DNA from: Lachnospiraceae bacterium
Lineage (GTDB): Bacteria > Bacillota > Clostridia > Lachnospirales > Lachnospiraceae
Length of the DNA stretch: 64,000 nt
Assembly: GCA_017395635.1 (NCBI GenBank)
Contig: JAFQOE010000058.1
Location: 1 to 64,000, forward strand
Reading direction: 5' to 3'
Within the stretch, counting starts at the first letter, position 1. Every line of letters starts with the position of its first letter. The notes beneath the pieces were generated by a model that was given only the letters and a program-made list of their open reading frames with translations, searched no databases and was not told the DNA's origin. Positions 49,917 through 59,992 of the stretch are shown here, one piece after another. Made by a program: the position numbers and the translations under genes.

Positions 49917-51587
49917 ATGGCGAGTACAATTCAAAAAATCTACAGGGCAGCCATTTATCTCAGATTATCAAGAGAAGATGGGGATGTTGCTGATGGAAGC
50001 AAAGAAATCAGTAACAGTATTGCCAATCAAAAAGAACTGGTCATGGACTTCTTAAAGTCCCACCCGGAGATAACCGTGTATGATACATATATTGATGACG
50101 GTTACAGCGGTGTTAATTTCGACAGACCGGGATTCCAATCAATGATTAAAGACATAAGAAACGGCATGGCAGATTGTGTCATTGTCAAAGACCTTTCGAG
50201 ATTTGGGCGTAATTATATCGAATCGGGGCGTTACATTGAGAAGGTATTTCCAATGCTTGGTGTCAGATTTATTGCGATTACGGACAATTACGACAGTGAA
50301 ACCTCGGAAGACGGTTACGGAACCAATATGATTATTCCGTTTAAGAATCTGGTAAATGATGCGTATGCAAGGGATATTTCCATTAAAGTGCGTACCAATT
50401 TACAGATTAAGCGTAAAAACGGGGATTATATCGGTAATTTTGTTGTGTACGGATATCTGAAAAGTCCGGAAAATAAGAACCGACTTATAGTGGATGAATA
50501 TGCATCTGAGATTGTGAAGGATATTTTTACCATGAAGATATGCGGAATGAGCCAGCAGGCAATCGCAGACAGGCTGAATGCAGATGGTATTCTCTGTCCC
50601 TATGAATATAAGAAAAGTCTTGGTATCCGTATCAATGATAATTTCAAGAAGAAAACGCAGGCTTTGTGGAGTTATAATGCAGTGCTTCGTATTTTGAAGA
50701 ATGAGATATATACGGGAACACTTATTCAGGGGAAGACTACTACTCCCAATTATAAGGTAAAGAAGAAAATCAATAAGCAGGAAGATGAATGGATAAGGCA
50801 TGAGGACAGTCATGAAGCCATAATATCCAGGGAACAGTTTGATATGGTTCAGGAGCTTTTAATCAGAGATACCAGAGTCTCACCGGACTCTGACTCCATA
50901 TATCTGCTGGGGGGCGTTGTATATTGTGCGGATTGTGGTAGGGCAATGATTAGAAAAACGGTTCCAGCACATGGAAAAAAATATATTTATTATGTGTGTT
51001 CCAGCAACAAGAAAGATAAAAATGTGTGCAGTAACCATCGCATTGCGGAAAATAGGCTGACTGACATGGTGTGTGAAAATACCATATATCAGGTCAATCT
51101 TGTTCTTGAATATGCAAAGGAACTGGAAATTATAGAAAAAGCTGCTTATATGAAGGCTGATGTAGGCAAGTATGATAAGAAGATTGAGAAAAAACAGGAA
51201 GAATTATCCAAATATCAGACACGCAAGCTGAATCTCTATGAAGATTATAAGGAAGGAATCCTTGATAAGCAGGAGTATATGATGTTTAAGTCTGATTATG
51301 ATCAGAAAATCGAAACTGCAACACGGGAGATTGAAGCGTTTGAAGCTGATAAGAGGATGATTCTTGATAATAAGAGTGAATCGCAGGCTTGGATTGAGGA
51401 ATTTAAGAAGGTTGGGCAGATAACAGAGCTTACAAGGAATGCAGTAGCGATACTGATTGATAAAGTGGTTGTATATTCTGCTGACAGGGTGGAAATCAGA
51501 TACAGATTTGAGAATGCGTTTGAGACTATGAAGAAATATGTGGATGCATATTCAGAAAGAAATTATTCGGAAAGTGAGGCAGTGTAA
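49917..51587 (+). CDS. Large serine recombinase 1 of the triplet
   Basis: 556 residues with TGGAG before ATG 49917. Catalytic domain: YRAAIYLRLSREDGDVADGS with Ser18, YIDDGYSGVNFDRPGF, VIVKDLSRFGRNYIE. Recombinase domain about 160-290, zinc ribbon GGVVYCADCGRAM with CSSNKKDKNVCSN, coiled coil about 400-490. It is the first of three overlapping or abutting recombinase genes (one-base gap to the next). Such triplets serve as the integrase of some clostridial and streptococcal integrative elements. Confidence 0.95.
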   Translation: MASTIQKIYRAAIYLRLSREDGDVADGSKEISNSIANQKELVMDFLKSHPEITVYDTYIDDGYSGVNFDRPGFQSMIKDIRNGMADCVIVKDLSRFGRNYIESGRYIEKVFPMLGVRFIAITDNYDSETSEDGYGTNMIIPFKNLVNDAYARDISIKVRTNLQIKRKNGDYIGNFVVYGYLKSPENKNRLIVDEYASEIVKDIFTMKICGMSQQAIADRLNADGILCPYEYKKSLGIRINDNFKKKTQALWSYNAVLRILKNEIYTGTLIQGKTTTPNYKVKKKINKQEDEWIRHEDSHEAIISREQFDMVQELLIRDTRVSPDSDSIYLLGGVVYCADCGRAMIRKTVPAHGKKYIYYVCSSNKKDKNVCSNHRIAENRLTDMVCENTIYQVNLVLEYAKELEIIEKAAYMKADVGKYDKKIEKKQEELSKYQTRKLNLYEDYKEGILDKQEYMMFKSDYDQKIETATREIEAFEADKRMILDNKSESQAWIEEFKKVGQITELTRNAVAILIDKVVVYSADRVEIRYRFENAFETMKKYVDAYSERNYSESEAV

Positions 51588-51588
51588 T

Positions 51589-53307
51589 ATGGCTAGAACA
51601 AGTAACAGGGCAGCAAAGCGGGAACTGTCTGTAACAGACAAGAGAGAACAGGCGGCTGCAAAAATATATAAAGCAGTAATTTATGCAAGATTATCATCGG
51701 AGGATGACAGAAAGATTGCCAGTCATACGGTAGACAATCAGATAGCTCTGCTTAGGGACTATATTGATTCTCGGGATGATATGGAATTTGTTGAATGTTA
51801 TTGTGACAGAGGTTTTTCGGGAACAAAGTTTGACCGTCCCGATTTTATGAGAATGATTGCAGATATGAAACTTGGAAAATTTAACTGTATCGTAGTAAAG
51901 GATTTATCCAGACTTGGAAGAAATTATCTCGAAGCAGGCAATTATATGGAGAAAATTTTTCCTATGTATGGTGTTCGTTTTATCTGTGTATCAGATGGTT
52001 TTGATTCACTATATTCCAAACCGATGGAAGATGGAATGCTTGTGCCTTTAAAAAATCTGATAAATGAGGCGTATGCAAAGGATATATCAAAGAGAGTATC
52101 CATATCAAAAGAGAATCAGCAGAAACGAGGCGAATTCATAGGAACACAACCGCCGCTTGGGTATCTGAAGGACCCGGAAGACTGTCACCATCTGATTCCG
52201 GACCCTGATGCAATGCAGTTAATAAAGGATATCTTTGCATGGAGACTGGAGGGAAAGTCAGTCACAGCAATAGCCCGACATCTTAATAAAGCAGGGATAC
52301 CTTCTCCGGTACAGTACAGAATACAAAAGGGTATGGAAAAGAACCCGAAATATAAAGATGTGCGTTGGGATGGCTGTAGTGTCGGCTGCATTCTGAGAAA
52401 TGTTGCTTATATAGGTGATATGGAGCAGGGGTATCAGAAAGGGGCTTTGTATAAAGGGATTCCTGACCACAGACAGAAAAAGGAACAGAGGATATGCGTA
52501 ATGGGAACACATGAGCCTATTGTGGACAAGGTGACATTTTATAAGGTTCAGGAGCTGATGGATGAAGTGACAAATAAGCAAAAGCAGGTGCAGGATAAGT
52601 ATAAGCATCTTCATAGGAAAGATGATATTTTTAAAGGTCTTTTGTACTGTGCTGACTGTAACTGTAAGCTTTCTTTTTATAGAAGGACTGTGAAGCTTCC
52701 AAGCGGATATTTTAATTATTATACATATCTTTGCAGGAACACTCCATATCGTGAGGAATGTACCAAGAAAAATATGAAGCTGGAGAAGCTTGAAGAGATT
52801 GTAAAGGAACTGATAAGTCTGCACATCAGTCTGTATATGGAACGGGAAGATATTCTTAGGGAGTTAAATGGACAAAAGCCAGTGATAGGGGAAAGAAGCC
52901 GGTTAGAACAAAAAAAACAAGAAATGCTTAAAGAAATGGACATCATCGAAACCAGAATCCGCAATCTCTATGAGGATTTGAAAGATGAAACCATATCGGA
53001 AGCAGAATACTTATCTCTGAAGGGTGAGTATGTGGCGAAAATTGAACAGTTGAAAAAAATATGTGAAGAAACAGAAGCTTCAATCAGTATGTTAAAGCCG
53101 GATGTAAAGGTTTCATTTGAAGTCTCAGAAAATATGGATAAATTTGGCGGCTTCACAAAGCTTACACCAGATATTATTAAAGCGTTTATTAGACGTATCA
53201 CATTTTTCGGAGACAATAGAATTGAAGTGGAATACACATTTTCCGACCAGTTACAGTTATTGGATAAGCTGATAGAAGAAAGGAAGATGTTATGTGGGAT
53301 AATATAG
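51589..53307 (+). CDS. Large serine recombinase 2 of the triplet
   Basis: 572 residues from ATG 51589, whose predecessor stops one base earlier; the longer frame back into recombinase 1 is rejected. IYKAVIYARLSSEDDRKIAS with Ser36, YCDRGFSGTKFDRPDF, CIVVKDLSRLGRNYLEAGNY. Zinc ribbon GLLYCADCNCKL with CRNTPYREECTKK, then a coiled coil. A basic 27-residue N-terminal lead (ARTSNRAAKRELSV) is unusual. The last 16 bases overlap recombinase 3. Confidence 0.95.
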   Translation: MARTSNRAAKRELSVTDKREQAAAKIYKAVIYARLSSEDDRKIASHTVDNQIALLRDYIDSRDDMEFVECYCDRGFSGTKFDRPDFMRMIADMKLGKFNCIVVKDLSRLGRNYLEAGNYMEKIFPMYGVRFICVSDGFDSLYSKPMEDGMLVPLKNLINEAYAKDISKRVSISKENQQKRGEFIGTQPPLGYLKDPEDCHHLIPDPDAMQLIKDIFAWRLEGKSVTAIARHLNKAGIPSPVQYRIQKGMEKNPKYKDVRWDGCSVGCILRNVAYIGDMEQGYQKGALYKGIPDHRQKKEQRICVMGTHEPIVDKVTFYKVQELMDEVTNKQKQVQDKYKHLHRKDDIFKGLLYCADCNCKLSFYRRTVKLPSGYFNYYTYLCRNTPYREECTKKNMKLEKLEEIVKELISLHISLYMEREDILRELNGQKPVIGERSRLEQKKQEMLKEMDIIETRIRNLYEDLKDETISEAEYLSLKGEYVAKIEQLKKICEETEASISMLKPDVKVSFEVSENMDKFGGFTKLTPDIIKAFIRRITFFGDNRIEVEYTFSDQLQLLDKLIEERKMLCGII

Positions 53308-54911
53308 CTACAGAACAAAGAAAATATGTTATCTGTATGTATATAAGGCTCTCGTCAGAGGATGACGATATAAGGTACAATGAAATGAAGGATGAGTCCA
53401 ACAGTATTACAGCCCAGCGAAGAATGTTGTATGATTATATCAATTCCAAGGTTGAATTTAGGGATTGCACTGTATTGGAGCGTTGTGACGATGGTTTCTC
53501 CGGTACACATTTTGATAATCGTCCGCAGTTTGTGGATATGATAGAAATGGCAAAGAGAGGAGAAATTGACTGTATCATTGTGAAGGACTTTTCCAGATTT
53601 GGCAGGGATTATATTGAGCTTGGTGATTATATGGAACAGTTTTTTCCTGTAATGGGAATAAGGTTCATATCCGTGAATGACTGCTATGACAGTGATATGC
53701 TTGAGAATGGTGAGATAGGTGGTCTTGATATTTCCTTTAAAAATCTGATTTACGATTACTATGCAAGGGAAACTTCCAAAAAAGAAAAACTTGCATGGAA
53801 GAAGTCAGCTGAAAGAGGAGATTACAGAGCCAGTGTTACTTTATATGGATATAGAAAGTCCAAGGAGAATAATTTCAAACTGGAAATTGATCCGGAAGCA
53901 GCAGAGATTGTAAGAGAGATATTCAGTATGAAATTATCCGGGATGTCAACTACGGAGATTGCTGCAAATCTAAATGCAAGAGAGATACTTCCACCGACAG
54001 AATACAAATATCATGCAGGTGATAAGAGGGCGATTAATATAAATAAAAGAAAGTGCTACTGGGAGGCAGGAGTTGTCGGACTGATTCTTCAGAATGAGAA
54101 GTATGTTGGAGATATGGTTCTGTTAAAAACGGAAGTCAACCGTGTTACCGGAAAGCAGATAAAACGGGCAAAAGAAGACTGGGTAACAGTAGAGAATACT
54201 CATGAAGCTATCGTAAGCAGAGAAATGTTTGATACAGTAGCAAAATCATTTAAAAGAGTTAATCGCAATTTTGGAAATAGCGTTAATATATTTTACTGCT
54301 CCAGCTGTGGACGGAAGATGAATAAGTGCAGAGGAGCAATTCTAAAATGCCGTATCAATGCAGTTATGGAAGAGAATAAGTGCGTAGAAACAACTATTTC
54401 CGTGAAGAAGGCAGAACGGGCTATTCTTGCAGATATTAAGCATAAATACAGGATATTTATTGATATGAAGTCAGAGTTGGAAGATGAAGTCCGGGGGAAA
54501 ATAAAATCTCTTGATGAGAGAATTGTGAGTATCACAAAAACTTTGGATTATATTGATTCTGCATGGAAAAACATATATAGCGACTATGCAGACAGAAAAA
54601 TTTCCAAGGATGAATATCTGCTACAGTCGAAAGAACATAAACAGAAGATACAGACTTTGACGGAAGAATTGGAAAAACTGAAATTAGAGAAAAAGCAGAA
54701 GGAACCCGATGCATCGACTGATGTGGTAGAGTTGCTTTTGCAAAAGTTTTCTGAAGCGGAAGAACTTACAAATGAAATAAAATCAGCAATGATTGAGAAG
54801 GTTCTGGTGTATGCGAATAATGCACTGGAAATTTACTGGAAACCGGATTTTGCAAAGTATTTTGAGAATACAGAACTGATAGTCAGAAAGGAGAAAGCAG
54901 CTAATGAGTGA
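53292..54911 (+). CDS. Large serine recombinase 3 of the triplet
   Basis: 539 residues from ATG 53292 with AAGGAAG upstream. KYVICMYIRLSSEDDDIRYN with Ser21, RCDDGFSGTHFDNRPQF, CIIVKDFSRFGRDYIELGDY. Zinc ribbon IFYCSSCGRKMNKCRGAILK CRI with a later KCVETT, coiled coil about 400-470. The active residues of all three triplet members are intact, so each could be active; whether all three are needed is not shown by the sequence. It overlaps the 413-residue partner gene by eight bases. Confidence 0.95.
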   Translation: MWDNIATEQRKYVICMYIRLSSEDDDIRYNEMKDESNSITAQRRMLYDYINSKVEFRDCTVLERCDDGFSGTHFDNRPQFVDMIEMAKRGEIDCIIVKDFSRFGRDYIELGDYMEQFFPVMGIRFISVNDCYDSDMLENGEIGGLDISFKNLIYDYYARETSKKEKLAWKKSAERGDYRASVTLYGYRKSKENNFKLEIDPEAAEIVREIFSMKLSGMSTTEIAANLNAREILPPTEYKYHAGDKRAININKRKCYWEAGVVGLILQNEKYVGDMVLLKTEVNRVTGKQIKRAKEDWVTVENTHEAIVSREMFDTVAKSFKRVNRNFGNSVNIFYCSSCGRKMNKCRGAILKCRINAVMEENKCVETTISVKKAERAILADIKHKYRIFIDMKSELEDEVRGKIKSLDERIVSITKTLDYIDSAWKNIYSDYADRKISKDEYLLQSKEHKQKIQTLTEELEKLKLEKKQKEPDASTDVVELLLQKFSEAEELTNEIKSAMIEKVLVYANNALEIYWKPDFAKYFENTELIVRKEKAANE

Positions 54912-56145
54912 ATTGATGAAAGCACCACGCATAAAGCATTGGATACATGTATTGCGTGACGGTAAAATGGTATTTGATAAAGAGACAAATGAGGCGATTG
55001 ATAAGGTGTTTGAACAGATACATCTGATTGCACCTTGTGGAGATGACGAAAGAAGGGATATATGGTTAAAGGCAGAGCGTGGTACTGCTGAGGATTACGA
55101 TGATTATGAGTATCTTAAGGAAGAGGAAATCGTTGATTCTTATGAGGATTTTCTTAGGATGTGGCAGGAAGAATACCCGGATGAAGTGAACTGGTTCCAT
55201 CTTGTAACACTTGAGCGAGATGACTACAGGGCGATCTTTTTGGGAAGAGAGCTAATCTATCAGTCAAGAGTTTATGAGAAACACGAAGTTTATGAATACG
55301 GACTGAAAGAATTGTTTGTATGGATGGAGTCAGCAGTTAAAAATTGTGTTGAAGAATTACGAAACGAAACTTATAATAGTGATGTGAAAAATAATCTGGC
55401 ATTCAGACAGAGAACGGGAACTATTTCAAGAAAAGATTACTGGGAGTTGTTTCCTGATATTAAAGAGTCTTATCTGGCTGACATATCAGATGAAGAAATA
55501 CAGTTGTTCGTAAGAAACATAGAAGACCAGAAGGATGGGGAGCCTGTTGGTTCCTACCTTGCTGATATGACAGCAGGAAAGTTTTATGAATACTGTGCCA
55601 TTGGCTATAAGGCGAATCAGTATGAGAACCTTGAGGGACTTACAGCGAAGGAGCAGTATTATAAAAAGGCTGACGGAAGAGACGAAGGGCTGGCAGAATT
55701 GAATATCGACTCTGTGGAAGAATTTGAAGCGTGGTATCATGACAGACATCGTGGTGGTGGTCATCCTTGGGAAGTATGCAGAGGTGGAAATTCAACTCAC
55801 ATAGATTTATATGTAAGATATAATGAAAATGGTTTCTTTTTATCCGTAAGAGGAAAGGCTTGGACCCGTTCTGTTGAAGCAATTAAGTTCTATAATGCAT
55901 TAAGGGCAGAGGGCGTGGCAGTTTATCTGCATGATGCAAAGGGGATTACAGACAGACTTCTTGGAAGAGATAGACTTGGCATTGTACCGGAGCATGTTAT
56001 TCCTTCGTATTGTGAAGCATGGTTTCCGGGCATGGACATTCTTGACTTTATGAATCTTCCTTATGAGCAGGATGAATATGAGCTGATGCTGCCTAAGATT
56101 ACTTGGCTTGAGGAGCAGGAACAAAAATTATTGAAAAAAATTTAA
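54904..56145 (+). CDS. Conserved partner protein of the recombinase triplet
   Basis: 413 residues with AAAGGAG before ATG 54904, overlapping recombinase 3. The sequence is acidic and rich in aromatics: IKHWIHVLRDGKMVFDKETN, LRMWQEEYPDEVNWFHLVTL, EEFEAWYHDRHRGGGHPWEV, CRGGNSTHIDLYVRYNENGF, YCEAWFPGMDILDFMNLPYE. I do not recognise a domain; the HRGGGHPWEVCRGGNSTH block is striking and could be a metal or nucleic-acid site. As the last gene before the element edge it may help integration. Confidence 0.65.
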   Translation: MSELMKAPRIKHWIHVLRDGKMVFDKETNEAIDKVFEQIHLIAPCGDDERRDIWLKAERGTAEDYDDYEYLKEEEIVDSYEDFLRMWQEEYPDEVNWFHLVTLERDDYRAIFLGRELIYQSRVYEKHEVYEYGLKELFVWMESAVKNCVEELRNETYNSDVKNNLAFRQRTGTISRKDYWELFPDIKESYLADISDEEIQLFVRNIEDQKDGEPVGSYLADMTAGKFYEYCAIGYKANQYENLEGLTAKEQYYKKADGRDEGLAELNIDSVEEFEAWYHDRHRGGGHPWEVCRGGNSTHIDLYVRYNENGFFLSVRGKAWTRSVEAIKFYNALRAEGVAVYLHDAKGITDRLLGRDRLGIVPEHVIPSYCEAWFPGMDILDFMNLPYEQDEYELMLPKITWLEEQEQKLLKKI

Positions 56146-56164
56146 AAAATTTGTTAGTCCCTAC

Positions 56165-57439
56165 TTGACAAAATCGGGGGCAAGACGTGTTGGTAAAAGT
56201 TATATTGCAAAATATTTTGGTGAACAGCAATATCGCTCCTATTTATTAATTGATTTTTCTAATATTTCTAATGACGTAATTGATGTATTCGAGTATGATA
56301 AGACGGATTTAGATTTATTTTTTAATAAATTATCTGTATTTTATAATGTAAAATTATATGAAAGAGACAGTTTAATTATTTTTGATGAAATACAGATGTA
56401 TCCAAAAGCACGACAGTTAGTAAAACATTTAATTGAAGATGGTAGATATGATTATCTCGAAACAGGTTCACTAATTACTCTAAGACAGAATATAGAGAAT
56501 ATTGTAATACCTTCCGAAGAAGAACATTTTGTTATTCATCCTATGGACTTTGAAGAATATCTCTGGGCTATTGGTGATGAAGTGACAGCAGATTTTATTC
56601 GTGACTGTTATTATAAGAAAAGTCCATTAGGAGATGCTGTACATCGTAAAATTATGAATCAATTCAGACAATATATGCTTGTTGGTGGTATGCCACAAGC
56701 TGTATTGGAATATATCAAAACAAAAGATTTTGAAAAAACAGATATTACGAAACGCAGGATTCTTGATTTATATCGGAGAGATGTAACGAAATTTGCAAAA
56801 GGATATGAGAGTAAAGTCCTTTCTATTTTTGATGGAATACCTTCCCAGTTATCGAAGCATGAAAAACGTTATAATTTGGCTTCCATCGAAAAACAAGCCA
56901 GATTTCGAGAATATGAAAATGCATTTATGTGGTTGGAGGAAGCAGATATTATTAATACATGTTTTAATTCAACAGATCCTGGAGTAGGATTGGGCATGAA
57001 TACGGAACGTATGACATTAAAATGTTATATGGCAGATACTGGATTATTATTCAGCCATGCATTTTCTGATAAAGAATTAACAGAAGAATCTATTTACAAA
57101 TCCATTTTATTTGATAAATTAGAATTGAATGAAGGAATGTTTTTAGAAAATATTGTTGCACAGATGCTGAGAAGTACCGGTCATAAACTATTTTTTTATT
57201 CAAAAAATGATAGGGAAAATTCAGAAAACAGAATGGAAATAGATTTTCTAATTCGTCAGGATAGAAAGATATGTCCATTAGAAGTAAAATCAGGAAGATA
57301 TCAGCAACACGTTTCGTTAGATAAGTGTAAAACTAAGTTTGGTAAGAAAATCGGCACTCGTTATATCATTTATACGAAAGATTTAAAGGTAGAAGATGAC
57401 ATTATGTATATTCCGGTTTATATGACAATGTGTTTATAG
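56165..57439 (+). pseudogene. AAA/DUF4143 ATPase cut off at the Walker A motif
   Basis: 424 residues. It starts straight at SGARRVGKSYIAKYFGEQQY (Walker A), then SLIIFDEIQMYPKARQLVKH (Walker B), LETGSLITLRQNIENI, YMLVGGMPQAVLEYI and a DUF4143 C-terminus with MEIDFLIRQDRKICPLEVKS. Normal members have about 15-25 residues before Walker A, a proper ATG and a ribosome site; none exists here. The gene was therefore cut by whatever lies to its left, at 56146-56176. The rest is intact. Confidence 0.85.
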
Positions 57440-57447
57440 AAAGGATG

Positions 57448-57579
57448 TAACTGTTCAGTACAGGACAAAACACTTGCTGTTTTGTCCGTAAGAAAGTGAT
57501 TCAGGTGTGAGCAAATCCCATCAGCGTAGCTGATTTTCATGGATTTGCGAATTGTAACTATGAAGGTATTGAATAGTTA
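57448..57579. repeat. MITE-like element, copy 1
   Basis: It begins TAACTGTTCAG and ends TTGAATAGTTA, which are inverted relatives. Inside are two hairpins, GGACAAAACA/TGTTTTGTCC and GCAAATCC...ATCAGC/GCTGAT...GGATTTGC. It fills the whole gap between the ATPase remnant and the GNAT gene. No reading frame. Confidence 0.6.
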
Positions 57580-57593
57580 TAAAGGATATAGTT

Positions 57594-58064
57594 ATGAACA
57601 TTCGTAGAGCAGAAGAAAAAGACATGAATAGTATTAACAAATTACTTCGTCAGGTATTGATGGTACATCATAATGGAAGACCCGATTTATTCAAAAGTGA
57701 TGTGAAGAAGTATACAGATGAAGAATTGTTAAATATTATACAAGATGATAACAGACCAATTTTTGTTGGAGTTGATGAAAATGATATGGTCGTGGGATAT
57801 GCATTCTGTGTGTTCCAGCAACATATGAGTGATAATATTTTAACTGCGGTTAAAACTTTATATATTGATGATTTGTGTGTGGATGAAGATTTACGTGGAC
57901 AATATATTGGAAAGCAGATATATGAATATGTGCTTGATTTTGCAAGAAATTGTGGATGTTATAATGTGACGTTGAATGTATGGTCTTGTAATCCTGGGGC
58001 ACAGAAGTTTTATGAAAACTGTGGTTTAGTGCCGTATAAGATTGGGATGGAGAAGATTTTGTAA
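57594..58064 (+). CDS. GNAT family N-acetyltransferase
   Basis: 156 residues. MNIRRAEEKDMNSINKLLRQ, VGYAFCVFQQHMSDN, LYIDDLCVDEDLRGQYIGKQ, IYEYVLDFARNCGCYNVTLN, VWSCNPGAQKFYENCGL shows all four GNAT motifs, with the acetyl-CoA loop DLRGQYIGKQ. Substrate unknown. AAAGGA precedes ATG 57594. It is 46 bases before rsmG and may be transcribed with it. It is the first intact gene on the chromosomal side of the element edge. Confidence 0.92.
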   Translation: MNIRRAEEKDMNSINKLLRQVLMVHHNGRPDLFKSDVKKYTDEELLNIIQDDNRPIFVGVDENDMVVGYAFCVFQQHMSDNILTAVKTLYIDDLCVDEDLRGQYIGKQIYEYVLDFARNCGCYNVTLNVWSCNPGAQKFYENCGLVPYKIGMEKIL

Positions 58065-58110
58065 TATTGCTTCTGATTTTATAAGTAATAAAGTAAGGTG
58101 GAAAAGAAAA

Positions 58111-58833
58111 ATGCAAAGATTAAAAGAAAAAGCAACAAAGCTAAATATTGATTTATCAGATAAACAGATAGAACAATTTCAAACATATTATGAAATGTTA
58201 GTAGAAACCAATAAGGTAATGAATCTTACTGCAATCACAGAGTTGGATGAAGTAATTACAAAACATTTTGTAGATTCTATTGCATTAGCTTTTGTGTATT
58301 CAGATGTATGTGATGAGAACAAAAGTATTAAGGTATTGGATTTGGGAACCGGTGCAGGTTTTCCCGGTATTCCTCTTAAGATTGCATTTCCTCATTTACA
58401 GGTAACATTGATGGATTCTTTGAATAAGAGAGTAAAGTTTTTGCAGTCAGTGATTGATGCGTTAGAATTAACAAATATTACTGCAGTTCATGGTAGAGCA
58501 GAAGAAGCTGCCAGAAATGCAAATTATCGGGAACAATTCGATTTGTGTGTTAGTCGTGCAGTTGCGAATACGGCTACATTAAGTGAGTATTGTCTTCCAT
58601 TTGTGAAAGTAGGAGGAAAGTTTATTCCATACAAATCGGCTGATATTGAAGAGGAATTGAATCAAGGAAAAAAAGCTATACAGGTATTAGGTGGAAAATT
58701 AACTGAGGTTAAAAAAATGACTTTACCGGATTCAGATATAGAACGTTCATTTTTGTTAATTGAAAAAGTTAAGAATACTCCGAAAGCTTATCCTAGAAAA
58801 GCAGGAACAGCCAGTAAGGAACCGATTCATTAA
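58111..58833 (+). CDS. rsmG: 16S rRNA (guanine-527-N7)-methyltransferase
   Basis: 240 residues from ATG 58111, with AAGGTGG upstream; the longer frame reads back into the GNAT gene. YYEMLVETNKVMNLTAITEL, KHFVDSIALAFVYSDVC, VLDLGTGAGFPGIPLKIAFP (methyl donor site), SLNKRVKFLQSVIDALEL, CVSRAVANTATLSEYCLPF are diagnostic of RsmG/GidB. It methylates G527 of 16S rRNA. In most Firmicutes it lies beside mnmG and the parAB genes near the origin; here parB is 3.6 kb away on the other strand. Confidence 0.97.
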   Translation: MQRLKEKATKLNIDLSDKQIEQFQTYYEMLVETNKVMNLTAITELDEVITKHFVDSIALAFVYSDVCDENKSIKVLDLGTGAGFPGIPLKIAFPHLQVTLMDSLNKRVKFLQSVIDALELTNITAVHGRAEEAARNANYREQFDLCVSRAVANTATLSEYCLPFVKVGGKFIPYKSADIEEELNQGKKAIQVLGGKLTEVKKMTLPDSDIERSFLLIEKVKNTPKAYPRKAGTASKEPIH

Positions 58834-58840
58834 TAATATG

Positions 58841-58919
58841 TAACTGTTCAGAGCTAAGCAAGATTCATTAAAATATAAGAGAAATGTATGTATTTTCGAA
58901 TGTGAGCTCTGAATAGTTA
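58841..58919. repeat. MITE-like element, copy 2
   Basis: 79 bases with ends TAACTGTTCAGAGCT and AGCTCTGAATAGTTA, inverted repeats matching at 14 of 15 places. The interior has ATTTTCGAATGTGAG, which in reverse matches the start of copy 3. It lies just after rsmG. Confidence 0.7.
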
Positions 58920-58956
58920 AAAATATAAGAGAAAGATTCTATCTGAAAAATATTAT

Positions 58957-59005
58957 AATGAATAAGAGCCCATTTGAAATATTTTCGAATGGGCTCTTAT
59001 TCATT
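58957..59005. terminator. Bidirectional terminator between rsmG and the exonuclease
   Basis: Perfect 18-base arms AATGAATAAGAGCCCATT and AATGGGCTCTTATTCATT around 13 bases, between converging genes. The loop side carries ATTTTCGAATGG, a piece also found in the MITE-like copies. Confidence 0.85.
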
Positions 59006-59012
59006 ACAAGTT

Positions 59013-59978
59013 TTATTGAGATGAAGTTTTTTTCTGATGTCTCTTTTCTTTGCGTCGAATGCGCAATTCGTTCTGTCTTTCTTTGATTTGTTCAAATTCT
59101 TTTTTACTAATCTTTTCTACTGTTTTGATAATGAATACTTCATCATCCTGAGTATGTTTAAAGCGAATCTTTCCACATATTAATCCATGCGTCCAACATT
59201 TTCCTACACATAATTGAGTAGAAGAGTTATTCACAAACCATCGAATCTTCTTTGGAATCTTACGGTTACATTTGTGGCATCGAAGAGTTGTGATATCTTT
59301 GTCATTCAAAGCTTCTTTCTTGTTACGGAATGTTCGGGTAATATGTTCATTATAATTAGCATGCTTTGAAAATATCTCTTCTTCGATACAGGTAGGATAG
59401 CGATAGTAATCAATACTATACATATCTTCTAATTTCTTACGATTCATCTTTTGTAAAACTTTGGCGGTATAGTAAGCATCATTTTTGGCACAATGAAATG
59501 ATTCCTCAATTGGAATATTCAATTCTGTCACTGCTTTCTCTAAACTTGGCATTAGAGTTTTATCATTATAATGATTGTTTGCGTATATTTCTTGCAAATT
59601 ATAGAATTTCAATGGAAATGCAAATTGCTTTAAATAATAGAAATCCATATTCTGTTGCAAGTAAGTTAAATCTAATGGACCCCAGGTACAAAATATGTAA
59701 TCTTCACCACACCATTTTTTGAATTCACGAAATACTACATCAAATGGTCTTCCGGTTCGAAGAGTGGATTCATCATAATTCAAAATTTCACGAATTTTGG
59801 AATGCAATTTTTTATAAATACGAGGTTTGACAATACTTCCGTACTGATCGACAATATTAAATTTGGAATCTAATTTGGTGGCACCAATTTCAATAATTTC
59901 AAATGGAAGACGAGGATTCTCACTTGTATGTCCATTACAACTTTGGTTCCACTCCAAATCCATAACAATATAGTTCAT
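59013..59978 (-). CDS. DEDD-type 3'-5' exonuclease
   Basis: 321 residues. MNYIVMDLEWNQSCNG gives the D-x-E of Exo I, WGPLDLTYLQQNM the second Asp region, and HCAKNDAYYTAKVLQKM the H/D of Exo III, as in RNase T and KapD-like enzymes. The C-terminal 130 residues are an extension with CHKCNRKIPKKIRWF and CVGKCW, a probable zinc ribbon, and a basic tail. AGGATAT precedes ATG 59978. It likely trims RNA or DNA ends. Confidence 0.9.
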   Translation of the reverse strand: MNYIVMDLEWNQSCNGHTSENPRLPFEIIEIGATKLDSKFNIVDQYGSIVKPRIYKKLHSKIREILNYDESTLRTGRPFDVVFREFKKWCGEDYIFCTWGPLDLTYLQQNMDFYYLKQFAFPLKFYNLQEIYANNHYNDKTLMPSLEKAVTELNIPIEESFHCAKNDAYYTAKVLQKMNRKKLEDMYSIDYYRYPTCIEEEIFSKHANYNEHITRTFRNKKEALNDKDITTLRCHKCNRKIPKKIRWFVNNSSTQLCVGKCWTHGLICGKIRFKHTQDDEVFIIKTVEKISKKEFEQIKERQNELRIRRKEKRHQKKTSSQ

Positions 59979-59992
59979 ATATATCCTTCTAA

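Noticed and set aside
53822..55033. Minus-strand ORFs inside the recombinase and partner genes
   Set aside because: They are antisense shadows of strongly supported genes, without start signals or recognisable domains.
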